Shown here: positions 17,528 through 25,364 of the stretch, in pieces | Layout: each line of letters starts with the position of its first letter | How positions within the stretch are numbered: the stretch's first letter is position 1 | Notes under the pieces: model-generated | Told to the model about the DNA's origin: nothing | The model's input: only the letters and a program-made list of their open reading frames with translations | The model's database searches: none | Assembly (NCBI RefSeq): GCF_011044495.1 | Contig: NZ_CP049143.1 | Span: 1,302,001 to 1,366,000, forward strand | From: Roseimicrobium sp. ORNL1 | GTDB taxonomy: Bacteria > Verrucomicrobiota > Verrucomicrobiia > Verrucomicrobiales > Verrucomicrobiaceae | DNA length: 64,000 nucleotides | Direction of reading: 5' to 3' | Translations under genes and position numbers: made by a program

Positions 17528-18444
17528 GGGAGGACTTCAATGGTTTCGCGCTTCTCTTCATTGCGACGGCGTGGTCCACGGCGGTGCAGGAACTGCAGGC
17601 TGTTCACCACACTCAAGTCTTCCGGAAGGATGTCCGGCAGCACGAGCTTCTTGCTCACCGTGGAGCGCTGCTTGCCCTTCGCTTCGAGCAGCAGGTTGAT
17701 CAGCTCATTGCGCAGGGCTTTGAACTTGGGATCGTGGTTGATGGCCTTGCGATCGCGAGGACGTTCAAGTTCGACCTTGATGCTCTGGCCGAGCGTGGCC
17801 GGCGATGTGGGCAGGAGGGGAATGACACGGTCAGCCAGCAGGATAGCTTCGTCCGGGTCATTGGTGATCCAGATGACCGTTTTACGCTGGCGCTGCCAGA
17901 TGTCGCTGATGTCATCCTGCAGCGTGGCACGCGTGAGCGCATCAAGCGCACTGAGTGGTTCATCGAGCAGCAGCACTCGTGAGTCCATGGCCAGAGCACG
18001 TGCCACGGATACACGCTGGCGCATGCCGCCGGAGAGCTCCTTCGGGAAGCGGCTCGCCGCATGGGAGAGCTTCACCATCGCGATGTGCTTCTCCACATGT
18101 CCGCGTCGCTTGTCCTTGGACCAATCTGGGAACACCGCATCCACTGCGAGCGCGATGTTCTCCGTCACCGTGAGCCACGGAAGTAGCGAGTAGTTTTGGA
18201 ACACCAGGCTGCGATCTGGGCCGGGACCCGTGATGGCTTTTCCTTCCATCAAAGCCTCTCCCGTATCCGGCTTCGCGAGCCCGGAGATCATGTTCATCAG
18301 CGTCGTCTTTCCGCTTCCGGAATATCCGACGATCACCACGAACTCACCCTCCTCGACGGCAAAGTTGATGTCCTTGAGGATTTCGTTGCGGGAGCCATTG
18401 CTCCCGTAGCCCTTCGATACGCCTTTTAGTTCAATCAGAGCCAT
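17524..18444 (-). CDS. Nitrate ABC transporter ATPase (NrtC-like, no sensor domain)
   Basis: 306 residues. Walker [10 protein letters not shown], signature LSGGMRQR, Walker B VLLLDEP. The usual switch histidine region reads [11 protein letters not shown], with Asn where His normally stands, so this may be the degenerate half of the dimer. The start codon at 18444 lies one base from the end of the inserted four-helix-bundle cassette, so the native ribosome-binding region has been replaced by A/T-rich terminal repeat sequence. Confidence 0.88.
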   Translation of the reverse strand: MALIELKGVSKGYGSNGSRNEILKDINFAVEEGEFVVIVGYSGSGKTTLMNMISGLAKPDTGEALMEGKAITGPGPDRSLVFQNYSLLPWLTVTENIALAVDAVFPDWSKDKRRGHVEKHIAMVKLSHAASRFPKELSGGMRQRVSVARALAMDSRVLLLDEPLSALDALTRATLQDDISDIWQRQRKTVIWITNDPDEAILLADRVIPLLPTSPATLGQSIKVELERPRDRKAINHDPKFKALRNELINLLLEAKGKQRSTVSKKLVLPDILPEDLSVVNSLQFLHRRGPRRRNEEKRETIEVLP

Positions 18445-18445
18445 C

Positions 18446-18881
18446 GGATTTATGATTTATGATTTATGATTTTTGATTTGGAGTGTCGAACATGACACCC
18501 GTTGAGCTCAAAAACCGGACGATGGAATTCGCTGTGAGAACCCTTAAGATGGTCGATGCCCTTCCGAAGAGCGTTGCCGGCAGAACTGTGGCAAATCAGA
18601 TTGCCAGAAGTGCCACCTCCGTTGCAGCGAACTACCGCGCAGCACTTCGCGGCCGTTCTAGAGCGGAGTTCTTGAGCAAGATTGGCATCACGTTGGAAGA
18701 GGCGGACGAAACCACCTTTTGGCTGGAGTTGACCATCCAAGCCGGGCTTCTCCCAAAAACGCGACTTCAACCGCTGCACACCGAAGCCGAAGAACTCACA
18801 AAGATCTTTAATGCTACCCGTTCCACGACCAAGGGGCGCTCGGGCAAAAATCAAAAATCGTAAATCAAAAATCATAAATCC
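18446..18881. mobile_element. Four-helix-bundle gene cassette with A/T-rich terminal inverted repeats
   Basis: A 436-bp unit between nrtB and nrtC. Its ends are inverted repeats: left GGATTTATGATTTATGATTT, right end (complement) GGATTTATGATTTTTGATTT, 19 of 20 bases identical, each continuing as tandem GATTT-type units. The repeats are far more A/T-rich than the surroundings. One gene lies inside, on the strand opposite to the nrt operon, and its stop codon falls within the right repeat. Without it nrtB and nrtC would be about 8 bp apart, so it looks inserted. No clear target duplication. Confidence 0.7.
18492..18863 (+). CDS. Four-helix-bundle protein (S23/IVP family)
   Basis: 123 residues from ATG 18492 with GGAG 9 bases upstream (a GTG at 18483 is possible). 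It matches the four-helix-bundle family found in 23S rRNA intervening sequences and near diversity-generating retroelements: LKNRTMEFAVRTLKMVD, QIARSATSVAANYRAA and the ADETTFWLELT helix. The last residues (KNQKS) are encoded by the terminal repeat of the cassette. It is the only gene reading against the nrt operon. No 23S rRNA or reverse transcriptase is nearby. Function unknown. Confidence 0.85.
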   Translation: MTPVELKNRTMEFAVRTLKMVDALPKSVAGRTVANQIARSATSVAANYRAALRGRSRAEFLSKIGITLEEADETTFWLELTIQAGLLPKTRLQPLHTEAEELTKIFNATRSTTKGRSGKNQKS

Positions 18882-18886
18882 TTCGG

Positions 18887-19771
18887 TTAAGCAGTTTTGA
18901 ACCGGCGCTCCACCACACTCATCAAGCGGTCGAGCACGAGGCCCACGACGCCGATGGTGAGAATGCAGAGCACGATGCGCGAGTAACTGCCGGCATTGTA
19001 TTCCTGCCAGAGGAAGCCACCCACACCGGGGCGACCGGTGAGCATCTCCACCGCCACGATCACGAGCCAGGCGAGACCGAGGGAGAGACGGAAACCGGTG
19101 AACATGTAGGGCAGCGTGGCAGGCACGAGAACCTTCATGAGAGTCTTGAACTTCGAGAGCTTCAGCACCTTCGCCACATTCAGGTAGTCCTGTGGCACGG
19201 CGCGCACTCCGACGGCGGTGTTCATCACCGTGGGCCACATGGAGCAGACCGCGATGGTGAAGAGTGCCGCCGCGTCGGAGGCGCCGAAGTAGGTCTTGCC
19301 ACTGCCATCCATCAGCTTCACGGAGCTGAAGAGCACCAGTCCCAGCGGGAACCACGCGAGTGGCGACACCGGTCGTAGTACCTGGATGATGGGGTCGACC
19401 GCCTTGGTAAACGTTTTCGAAAGACCCAGGCAGAAACCGAGCGGCGTACCCAGCACCAGCGCGATCAGGTACCCCTGCATCACCAGGCCCAGCGAGAGCT
19501 TGGTGAAGGAAAGGATGCCCTGGTCGAGCTCTCCGCGCTTGGCGAAGGGCTCCACGATGTAGGGCTTGCTGGATTTCCAGGTTTCACTCGGAGCCGGCAG
19601 GTCGGCGCTGATGCCGACTCGCTTGGTCTTGGTGATGGTGTCGCCGAAGTCATCGACTTCCTTGGTCACCATCACCTTGCCTGCGATGACCTGCCACAAG
19701 ATGAGGAAGGCGGCGAAGCCCACCAGCGGCAGGATGAAGTCATCGAGTCTGAGTCTTTTGAGAACGTGCAT
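18887..19771 (-). CDS. Nitrate ABC transporter permease (NrtB-like)
   Basis: 294 residues. An N-terminal membrane helix (about 11-27), a hydrophilic insert, then five to six helices of a BPD-type permease. The EAA-loop region is visible around VLKLSKFKTLMKVLVPATLPYMFTG. Six bp separate it from the NrtA gene. The N-terminal loop (about 35-80) is longer than in typical SsuC/TauC permeases, as in NrtB proteins. Confidence 0.88.
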   Translation of the reverse strand: MHVLKRLRLDDFILPLVGFAAFLILWQVIAGKVMVTKEVDDFGDTITKTKRVGISADLPAPSETWKSSKPYIVEPFAKRGELDQGILSFTKLSLGLVMQGYLIALVLGTPLGFCLGLSKTFTKAVDPIIQVLRPVSPLAWFPLGLVLFSSVKLMDGSGKTYFGASDAAALFTIAVCSMWPTVMNTAVGVRAVPQDYLNVAKVLKLSKFKTLMKVLVPATLPYMFTGFRLSLGLAWLVIVAVEMLTGRPGVGGFLWQEYNAGSYSRIVLCILTIGVVGLVLDRLMSVVERRFKTA

Positions 19772-19777
19772 GGCGCG

Positions 19778-21067
19778 TTATGCTTTGAGGGATTTCACAT
19801 CGAAGCTGGCCGCATAGGCCTCGAGGTCTGCCTTCGGATCGAAGGCCTTGCCATCGAAGAAGGTTTCCGGTGTCTCGCTCAGGCCACCATGGGCGTAGCC
19901 CATCTCCTTCATCGCCTCTTCGTAGATGTCCGTGCGCATCACCTGCTTGGCCACGCCTTCGTAGTCCGGAGCGCCTTCGGTGAAGCCCCAGCGGCGCAGC
20001 TGCGTGAGCCACCACTTGGCGTACTTGGGCTGCGGGTAGTTGCAGTTGCGATCGTTGAAGATCATGTAGTTCGGGTCGCGGAACTTGCGTCCGTCGCCCA
20101 TGACGTACTTGCCTTGCAGACGCCCGAGAATCGTTTCTGGCGGACAGTTGATGTAGGTGGCCGCGCTGACGATCTTCGCCTGCTCTTCGCGGTTCTCCAT
20201 CTTGTCGAGCCAGGCGCTGGATTCCTGCAGTGCCTTGAGCACGGCCTTCACGGTCTTGGGATTCTTGTTGGCGAATTCTTCGGTGAAGGCGCACACCTTC
20301 TCGGGGTGATCCTTCCAGATGCCTTGCGTGTTGATGGCAGTGAAGCCAATCTCTTCTGCAATGCTGCGCGCATTCCACGGTTCGCCCACGCAGAAGCCAT
20401 CCATCTTGCCCACCTTCATGTTCGCCACCATCTGGGGTGGGGGAATGGTGATGAGCGAAATGTCTGCGCCGCCACCGGAGGCATCGCCAGGATTCACACC
20501 ACCGGCGGCGAGCCAGTAGCGGAGCCACATGGCGTGTGTGCCAGGCGGGAAGGTCATGGCAAAGGTCATCGGCGTGCCAGAGGCTTTCGCGGCATCCACG
20601 AGAGGCTTCAGTGCCTTGGGATCGTCTGCCACTTTACCGGCGAGATCCTTTTTCAGCGTGATGGACTGGCCGTTGCGATTGAGGATCCACGGGACAATCA
20701 TCGGCTTCTTCGGAGCGCCGCCCAGACCCATGGTGCTCGCGATGGGCATGCCTAGCAGCATGTGCGTGGCCTGGATGTCATCATTGGAAAGCGAGTCGCG
20801 GATCGCCGCCCAGCTTGCGCCCTTTGCCACGGTGGAGTTGATGCCGTACTTCTTGAAGAGGCCTTTCTCGTGAGCGATCACGATGCTGGAGCAGTCGGTG
20901 AGCGCGATCATGCCGAACTTCATGTCGGCACGCTCCGGAGAGTCATCGGCATAGGCGGTACCGACCCAGCCTTTGGGTAGGCCGGCGAGCAGAGCTCCGG
21001 CGCTGAGGGCCTTGGCGGACTGTCGGATGAGCTGGCGGCGGGAGATGGTATTGGTCATCTTATTCAT
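19778..21067 (-). CDS. Nitrate ABC transporter substrate-binding protein (NrtA/CmpA-like)
   Basis: 429 residues. Start 21067 gives an ATGA overlap with the upstream gene. A twin-arginine signal (SRRQLIRQSAKALSAGALLA) begins the protein, so it is exported folded. The mature part follows the NrtA/CmpA plan: FGMIALTDCSSIVIAHEKGLFKKYG, FPPGTHAMWLRYWLAAGGVNP, DGFCVGEPWNARSI and a C-terminal segment YPQPKYAKWWLTQLRRWGF. It delivers nitrate (possibly nitrite) to the NrtB-like permease encoded next. Confidence 0.9.
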   Translation of the reverse strand: MNKMTNTISRRQLIRQSAKALSAGALLAGLPKGWVGTAYADDSPERADMKFGMIALTDCSSIVIAHEKGLFKKYGINSTVAKGASWAAIRDSLSNDDIQATHMLLGMPIASTMGLGGAPKKPMIVPWILNRNGQSITLKKDLAGKVADDPKALKPLVDAAKASGTPMTFAMTFPPGTHAMWLRYWLAAGGVNPGDASGGGADISLITIPPPQMVANMKVGKMDGFCVGEPWNARSIAEEIGFTAINTQGIWKDHPEKVCAFTEEFANKNPKTVKAVLKALQESSAWLDKMENREEQAKIVSAATYINCPPETILGRLQGKYVMGDGRKFRDPNYMIFNDRNCNYPQPKYAKWWLTQLRRWGFTEGAPDYEGVAKQVMRTDIYEEAMKEMGYAHGGLSETPETFFDGKAFDPKADLEAYAASFDVKSLKA

Positions 21068-22191
21068 GCGAGGGCAGGTTGGAGGGCGGCTTGAGCTTTG
21101 CTTTTGGTGGGCTTGGATGCGGATGCGGGTGCAGGTGAGGAGAGGGCATCGTGGAAAAGTTCCGGAGTGCAGCAGCGCAGCACTTCTTCGCGGGCTTGCT
21201 CGCGTGCTTCGGCAGGGATGAGTCCGTGGGCGATGAACTCCCCGAGCAGCCACTCTGCCTTCGCGCGGGAGGGCGCATTCGCATCGCCGCGATGGAAGAT
21301 GTGGAAGTTCTCCGCGGCACGACGGCGCGAGGTGCCATCATCGAAGGGACCGATGAGCGAGAGCTTCAAGACATCGCGGTCGGCACGCACATGGCCACTG
21401 CTGAGGAGAATTTCCACGACACGCGCGCGGTTATCCATGCGATCGCAAAACTGGCAGGCCTCATACAGCGCACGGATCACCGCCCGAATCTCTGCGGGAT
21501 GTTCCTCCGCATAGTCCTCGGTGGTGAGGAGCACCTTCTCCGGGTGACCCGGCATGAGATCCTCACTCGTGACCGGACACCAGCCGATACCTCGTGTGAC
21601 GGCCGCGGAGTTCCACGGTTCACCCACGCAGTAGCCATCAATCAATCCAGCGGCCAGCGAGCCTACCATTTGTGTGGGAGGCAGCACGACAAGGCGCACA
21701 TCACGATCCGGATTGATACCGCCGCTCTGCAGCCAGCGGCGCATCATGAAGTTGTGTGTGGAGGTGCGCGCCACGATGCCGAGCGTGATCAGGCGCTGTG
21801 GGTTGCTGCGGATGAGCTTGCCGAGCGAGGCGGCATCACGCACGCCACGCCGCCAGAGATCCATGCTCAGCGTGATGGCATTTCCATGCAGATTGAAGAT
21901 GAATGGGGCAATGGTGCGGCAGGCGGCACCACCCAGGCCAAGACGCAGCGAAAGGCCAAGACCAGTGACGGCATGTGCGGCGTCGATTTGTCGATAGAGG
22001 ATCTTTTCGCGAATGGTGGCCCAGCCCACTTCGCGGTGCAGTTCCACCTGCACATCATGTTTGGCGAAGAGCCCGAGGGCGTCTGCCACCAGCAGTGGTG
22101 CGCAGTCAGCAAGGGCGATGAACCCGATGCGAACGGCGCCGCGGCGGCCTCGAATGCTGCTCGTGGAATGGTGTTTTGAATGCTTCGTCAC
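21064..22191 (-). CDS. Cytoplasmic NasS/NrtA-like nitrate-binding protein
   Basis: About 375 residues. It shares the NrtA core (VRIGFIALADCAPLLVADAL, DGYCVGEPWNSAAV, GHPEKVLLTTEDYA) but has no signal peptide, the hallmark of the nitrate sensor NasS. It is the first gene of the nrt operon. The start is uncertain: the frame is open to a GTG at 22221, but that lies inside the predicted -24/-12 promoter, so GTG 22191, close to the expected transcription start, is preferred and would give a nearly leaderless message. No NasT antiterminator gene is in the window. Confidence 0.78.
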   Translation of the reverse strand: MTKHSKHHSTSSIRGRRGAVRIGFIALADCAPLLVADALGLFAKHDVQVELHREVGWATIREKILYRQIDAAHAVTGLGLSLRLGLGGAACRTIAPFIFNLHGNAITLSMDLWRRGVRDAASLGKLIRSNPQRLITLGIVARTSTHNFMMRRWLQSGGINPDRDVRLVVLPPTQMVGSLAAGLIDGYCVGEPWNSAAVTRGIGWCPVTSEDLMPGHPEKVLLTTEDYAEEHPAEIRAVIRALYEACQFCDRMDNRARVVEILLSSGHVRADRDVLKLSLIGPFDDGTSRRRAAENFHIFHRGDANAPSRAKAEWLLGEFIAHGLIPAEAREQAREEVLRCCTPELFHDALSSPAPASASKPTKSKAQAALQPALA

Positions 22192-22205
22192 GGGGTTGGC
22201 ACACC

Positions 22206-22220
22206 GCAGCGGGCGTGCCA
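22206..22220 (-). promoter_or_regulatory. Sigma54-type -24/-12 promoter of the nrt operon
   Basis: TGGCACGCCCGCTGC on the minus strand, one mismatch to TGGCAC-N5-TTGC, GG-N10-GC kept. It shares its first ten bases with the promoter at 11890 and is exactly 50 bp from the palindrome at 22270. Confidence 0.7.
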
Positions 22221-22269
22221 CGTGCCAAGATCATCCTAAAAACCGCTCGACATCTTATTCCCGTCATGC

Positions 22270-22284
22270 ATGAATTTCATTCAT
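22270..22284. promoter_or_regulatory. Palindromic activator/autoregulatory site ATGAATTTCATTCAT
   Basis: Third copy and the most symmetric one. It serves the nrt promoter 50 bp away on the minus strand and at the same time abuts the LysR-type gene, ending two bases before its ATG, where bound protein would block that gene's expression. There is no Shine-Dalgarno sequence in this space. Confidence 0.72.
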
Positions 22285-22286
22285 AG

Positions 22287-23258
22287 ATGGAACAGCCGCT
22301 CTTAGATGCACGCCAGCTTCGTGCCTTCACCGTCCTCGCACGGGAGGGCAGTTTTACGCAGGCGGGTAGAGCACTGCATCTTACGCAAAGCGCCATCAGC
22401 CATGCCATTAGGGCGCTTGAGCAGGACCTCGGTTGTCAGCTCTTCCATCGTCAGGGGAAGCGGGTTCTGTTGACTCACCATGGCCGTGAACTCCTCCGCC
22501 ATGCGGACGCCATCCAGAATCAGATGGCCCAGGCGCGTTCCAGCCTTGGGGCACTGGACCAGAACCCGCGCGGCCATTTGCGCATCGGCTGCACGCCCGC
22601 GGCCTCGCAGTTCATCCTGCCCACCGTACTTCGTGAGTTCAAAGATTCGTTTCCACTCTTCAGTATCTCCGTATCACCGGGAGAAACGCCAGAGACGCTG
22701 GAGCGGCTGGAGAATGGCGTGCTGGACATCGCCATCTGCCTGAGACCTCGCGATACCTCCCATCTCACGTGCCATGCGTTGTTTGAAGATGAGCTGGTCT
22801 TCCTCACTTCACCTCTGCATCCCTGGCATCAGGAGCCGCCGAAGCCCAAGGACTTGGCAGGAGAGACCTACATCATCTCCAGCCGGAACAGCTCTACGTT
22901 CCAGCTCATCAATGAGTACTTCCTGAAGCTGGGAGCGCGGCCACGCTCCTTCATCGAACTGGGTAGCACGGAGGCCATCAAGGAACTCGTGAAGCTGGGC
23001 TTGGGCGTTGCGATGGTCGCTCCATGGGTGACCCGCAATGAGCTCAAGTCCGGCGAACTGGTGGCCATTCCCCTGCTGCGTGGCCGTATCAAGCGCCAAT
23101 GGGTGGTGACGCATTTGAAGAACAAGGCTGTCACCCTCGCAGAGCAGACCTTCCTGGCCCTGTGCGAAGCCGTGGGCAACGATTTGGAACTCAAACCGAA
23201 GCCCGTGGCCGCTGCTGCTTCATCCAAGCGCAACAACGGACGGCGCGCAGAAAAGTAA
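22287..23258 (+). CDS. LysR-type transcriptional regulator
   Basis: 323 residues. N-terminal winged helix-turn-helix of the LysR family (LRAFTVLAREGSFTQAGRALHLTQSAISHAIRALEQDLGCQLF), then the effector domain beginning near residue 93 (LRIGCTPAASQFILPTVLREF). It is divergent from the nrt operon and has a T-N11-A palindrome directly at its start codon, also present upstream of two other nitrate operons. It is therefore the best candidate regulator of the island. Effector unknown. A tail rich in Lys/Arg/Asn after residue 300 is unusual. Confidence 0.9.
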   Translation: MEQPLLDARQLRAFTVLAREGSFTQAGRALHLTQSAISHAIRALEQDLGCQLFHRQGKRVLLTHHGRELLRHADAIQNQMAQARSSLGALDQNPRGHLRIGCTPAASQFILPTVLREFKDSFPLFSISVSPGETPETLERLENGVLDIAICLRPRDTSHLTCHALFEDELVFLTSPLHPWHQEPPKPKDLAGETYIISSRNSSTFQLINEYFLKLGARPRSFIELGSTEAIKELVKLGLGVAMVAPWVTRNELKSGELVAIPLLRGRIKRQWVVTHLKNKAVTLAEQTFLALCEAVGNDLELKPKPVAAAASSKRNNGRRAEK

Positions 23259-23308
23259 GCGCGCGCGAGTAGCAGTAGAGGCAGCAGCAGCAGCAGCAGC
23301 GGCAGACC

Positions 23309-25234
23309 TTACTCGGACTTCTTCTTCTTTTTCGCAGGCTCGGCGGCTGGGGCGGTGGCCTGCTTCTCAGCGTCCTTCTTCTCGCGAGCCTTTTGCTGGT
23401 CGGAAACGGCCTTGTCCGCGCGATCCCGCGCTTCCTGGGCCTCATCCCACTCGGGGAGGCGAAGCTCGGGCTGCATTTCCTTCACCGGGGCAGCAGGAGG
23501 CGGCTCGGCGGCGGGAGGAGGTGTGGGTGCAGGCGCAGAAGACTTGGCGGTCTTCTTGGGCGCAGGTCCGTTGGTGGAGGCCGTGGCCGTGGCATCCTTC
23601 GGAGCGGCGCCGTTGGCGTTGGAATTGGAGGCCGGGGAGGAGTTGTACTGCGTCCACCAGGCATCCATGGACGCCGGTTCGAAAATGCGCGCCCGGTAGC
23701 CGGACATCTGCTCGAAGCTGAAGGTTGCCTCCTTCACCACGTCGAGATTCGGATCGTACTTCACCGCACGTACCAGCGCATCACCCACGGCACGGGAGCG
23801 GCGCAGGCCGAGCAGATTCGCGGCCTTCATGCGTACCTGCCACGGATTTTCTTTTTTCTCCAGGAGCTCGATGAGCTGCTCATCGCGGAGCTGGCTGTCC
23901 TTCAGGGAGGCATTTTCCGGGAAGTAGTCACCCACCTGGATGGTGTAGCTCTCGATACGTGAGCCGGAGAGGTAGAAATTCTGCACGCGCAGAATCTCCG
24001 CCCGCGCGGCGTGGATCAGCTTGATGAACCTCGGATCTTCCAGCGCCTCCCACAGGCGGTCATAGGGTACGCGCGCACCCGTGGCGATGGCTTCATCCGC
24101 ATAGCTGGTGAGACGGTTGCGTTCCTTCAGGAGAATGAGGTCATTCGAGGAGGGCGGGATCTCAAATTCCACCCCCGGCACCACGGCAGCAGCCCCTGGC
24201 TCGGTGGGAGTGCCCTTCGAGGCATCATTCCCTGGAGACGAGGCCATTTGGGAGGAGAGGGCATTCACACGCGTCTGCTGCTGTTGCTGCGTGCTCTCAT
24301 ACTCGGTGAGGCGGGATTGCGCGACCTGGAGCTGGCTCTTGAGGTCTGCGAAGCGTTTTTCGAAGTTGTCCTGCAGCTGCTTGATCTCCACCGCAGTGGC
24401 GCCGCCGGCGTTCGCAGGGAATGTTGCTCGCGCTGACGCAGAGCCGGAACCATTGGCACCACCGGTCGCTGGACGGTTGGCGAAGTCCGCCATGCGACCC
24501 TCCACTTGTGTGACAAAATAGTTATACAGCCACGCGCCAAAACCTCCGATGACCAGCAGGTTCACCAGGAAGAGCAGGCCTAGAAGCTTGAGAAGACTAT
24601 CATTGCGCCGCTTGTTGGCATGGCGCACACCGGAGACCATGTAGGACGTGGCAGCCCGTCCCGTGAGTCCCAGCTGTTCGGCCTTTTCGCTTTCCTCGCC
24701 GAGAATGGGGCGACGGCGTGACGTCCCACCAACGGCGGGGGGAGCATCTGCAGCTACAGAGGCAGAGACCGGCGCTGTGGCAGTGGTAGGAGCAGGAGCA
24801 GGCGCAGGTGCGGGCCGCGGAGCTGGTGCGGGCGCGGGTGTTTGTACTACCGGCTGATAAAGGGGGGCAGGGTCGAGCGGCTGCGTGGCCGTCGGCGCGG
24901 GAGCGGGCTGGGGCCGCAGGATGGGCTGCACCTTCGGGGAGTAAAACTGCTGCGAAGAAGTCGGTTGTGACGCAGGGAAAGGCAGAGGCACGGGCACCGT
25001 CGCGGACGTAGAAGGAATTGATGCCGCAGGCGTGGGTTGGGAGGGCGCCAGGTAGGGCGTTTCATCCGCATCCGTATTCTCCACCGGTGTTGTCGCGCGC
25101 GTCACCGGGGGCTTGGGCTGCCATCCCCACGAGGAAGCGTCGTCGGGGAGTGCATCCTGCCCGGTTTCATAGTCCTGCTGCGGGGGCTCACCGTAGGGGG
25201 TGGGCGTGCCCTCTGTCTGATTGCTTGTCTCCAT
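23309..25234 (-). CDS. Proline-rich single-pass membrane protein with HEAT-like C-terminal region
   Basis: 641 residues, not assigned to a family I know. Residues 1-190 are Pro/Ala/Thr-rich and low in complexity. A basic patch is followed by one membrane helix (about 222-243), a coiled coil (about 270-340), then a helical region around NPWQVRMKAANLLGLRRSRAV that looks like one or two HEAT repeats. The end is Lys/Glu/Ala-rich. Orientation is probably cytoplasmic N-terminus. A (GCA)n microsatellite of about six units at 23281 lies between its stop and the LysR gene. Divergent from the exosortase gene. Confidence 0.65.
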   Translation of the reverse strand: METSNQTEGTPTPYGEPPQQDYETGQDALPDDASSWGWQPKPPVTRATTPVENTDADETPYLAPSQPTPAASIPSTSATVPVPLPFPASQPTSSQQFYSPKVQPILRPQPAPAPTATQPLDPAPLYQPVVQTPAPAPAPRPAPAPAPAPTTATAPVSASVAADAPPAVGGTSRRRPILGEESEKAEQLGLTGRAATSYMVSGVRHANKRRNDSLLKLLGLLFLVNLLVIGGFGAWLYNYFVTQVEGRMADFANRPATGGANGSGSASARATFPANAGGATAVEIKQLQDNFEKRFADLKSQLQVAQSRLTEYESTQQQQQTRVNALSSQMASSPGNDASKGTPTEPGAAAVVPGVEFEIPPSSNDLILLKERNRLTSYADEAIATGARVPYDRLWEALEDPRFIKLIHAARAEILRVQNFYLSGSRIESYTIQVGDYFPENASLKDSQLRDEQLIELLEKKENPWQVRMKAANLLGLRRSRAVGDALVRAVKYDPNLDVVKEATFSFEQMSGYRARIFEPASMDAWWTQYNSSPASNSNANGAAPKDATATASTNGPAPKKTAKSSAPAPTPPPAAEPPPAAPVKEMQPELRLPEWDEAQEARDRADKAVSDQQKAREKKDAEKQATAPAAEPAKKKKKSE

Positions 25235-25364
25235 GGACGGAATGATTGAAACTGACGAAGTGCCAGAATCGTATCCGGTCGCCAGCTTGCATCTAGCATA
25301 AGGAAAGCGCAATGTTTCGCGAGCCGAAAATTTTCCTCATCCCTCTTGAATCGCATCCCATCCC

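Noticed and set aside
21151-22179. 342-residue plus-strand frame opposite the NasS-like gene
   Set aside because: The minus strand has convincing NrtA/NasS motifs; the plus frame is low in order and Arg/His-rich.
23281-23303. (GCA)n run as a possible functional repeat
   Set aside because: Only about six units, intergenic, no sign of phase variation since it is outside both reading frames.
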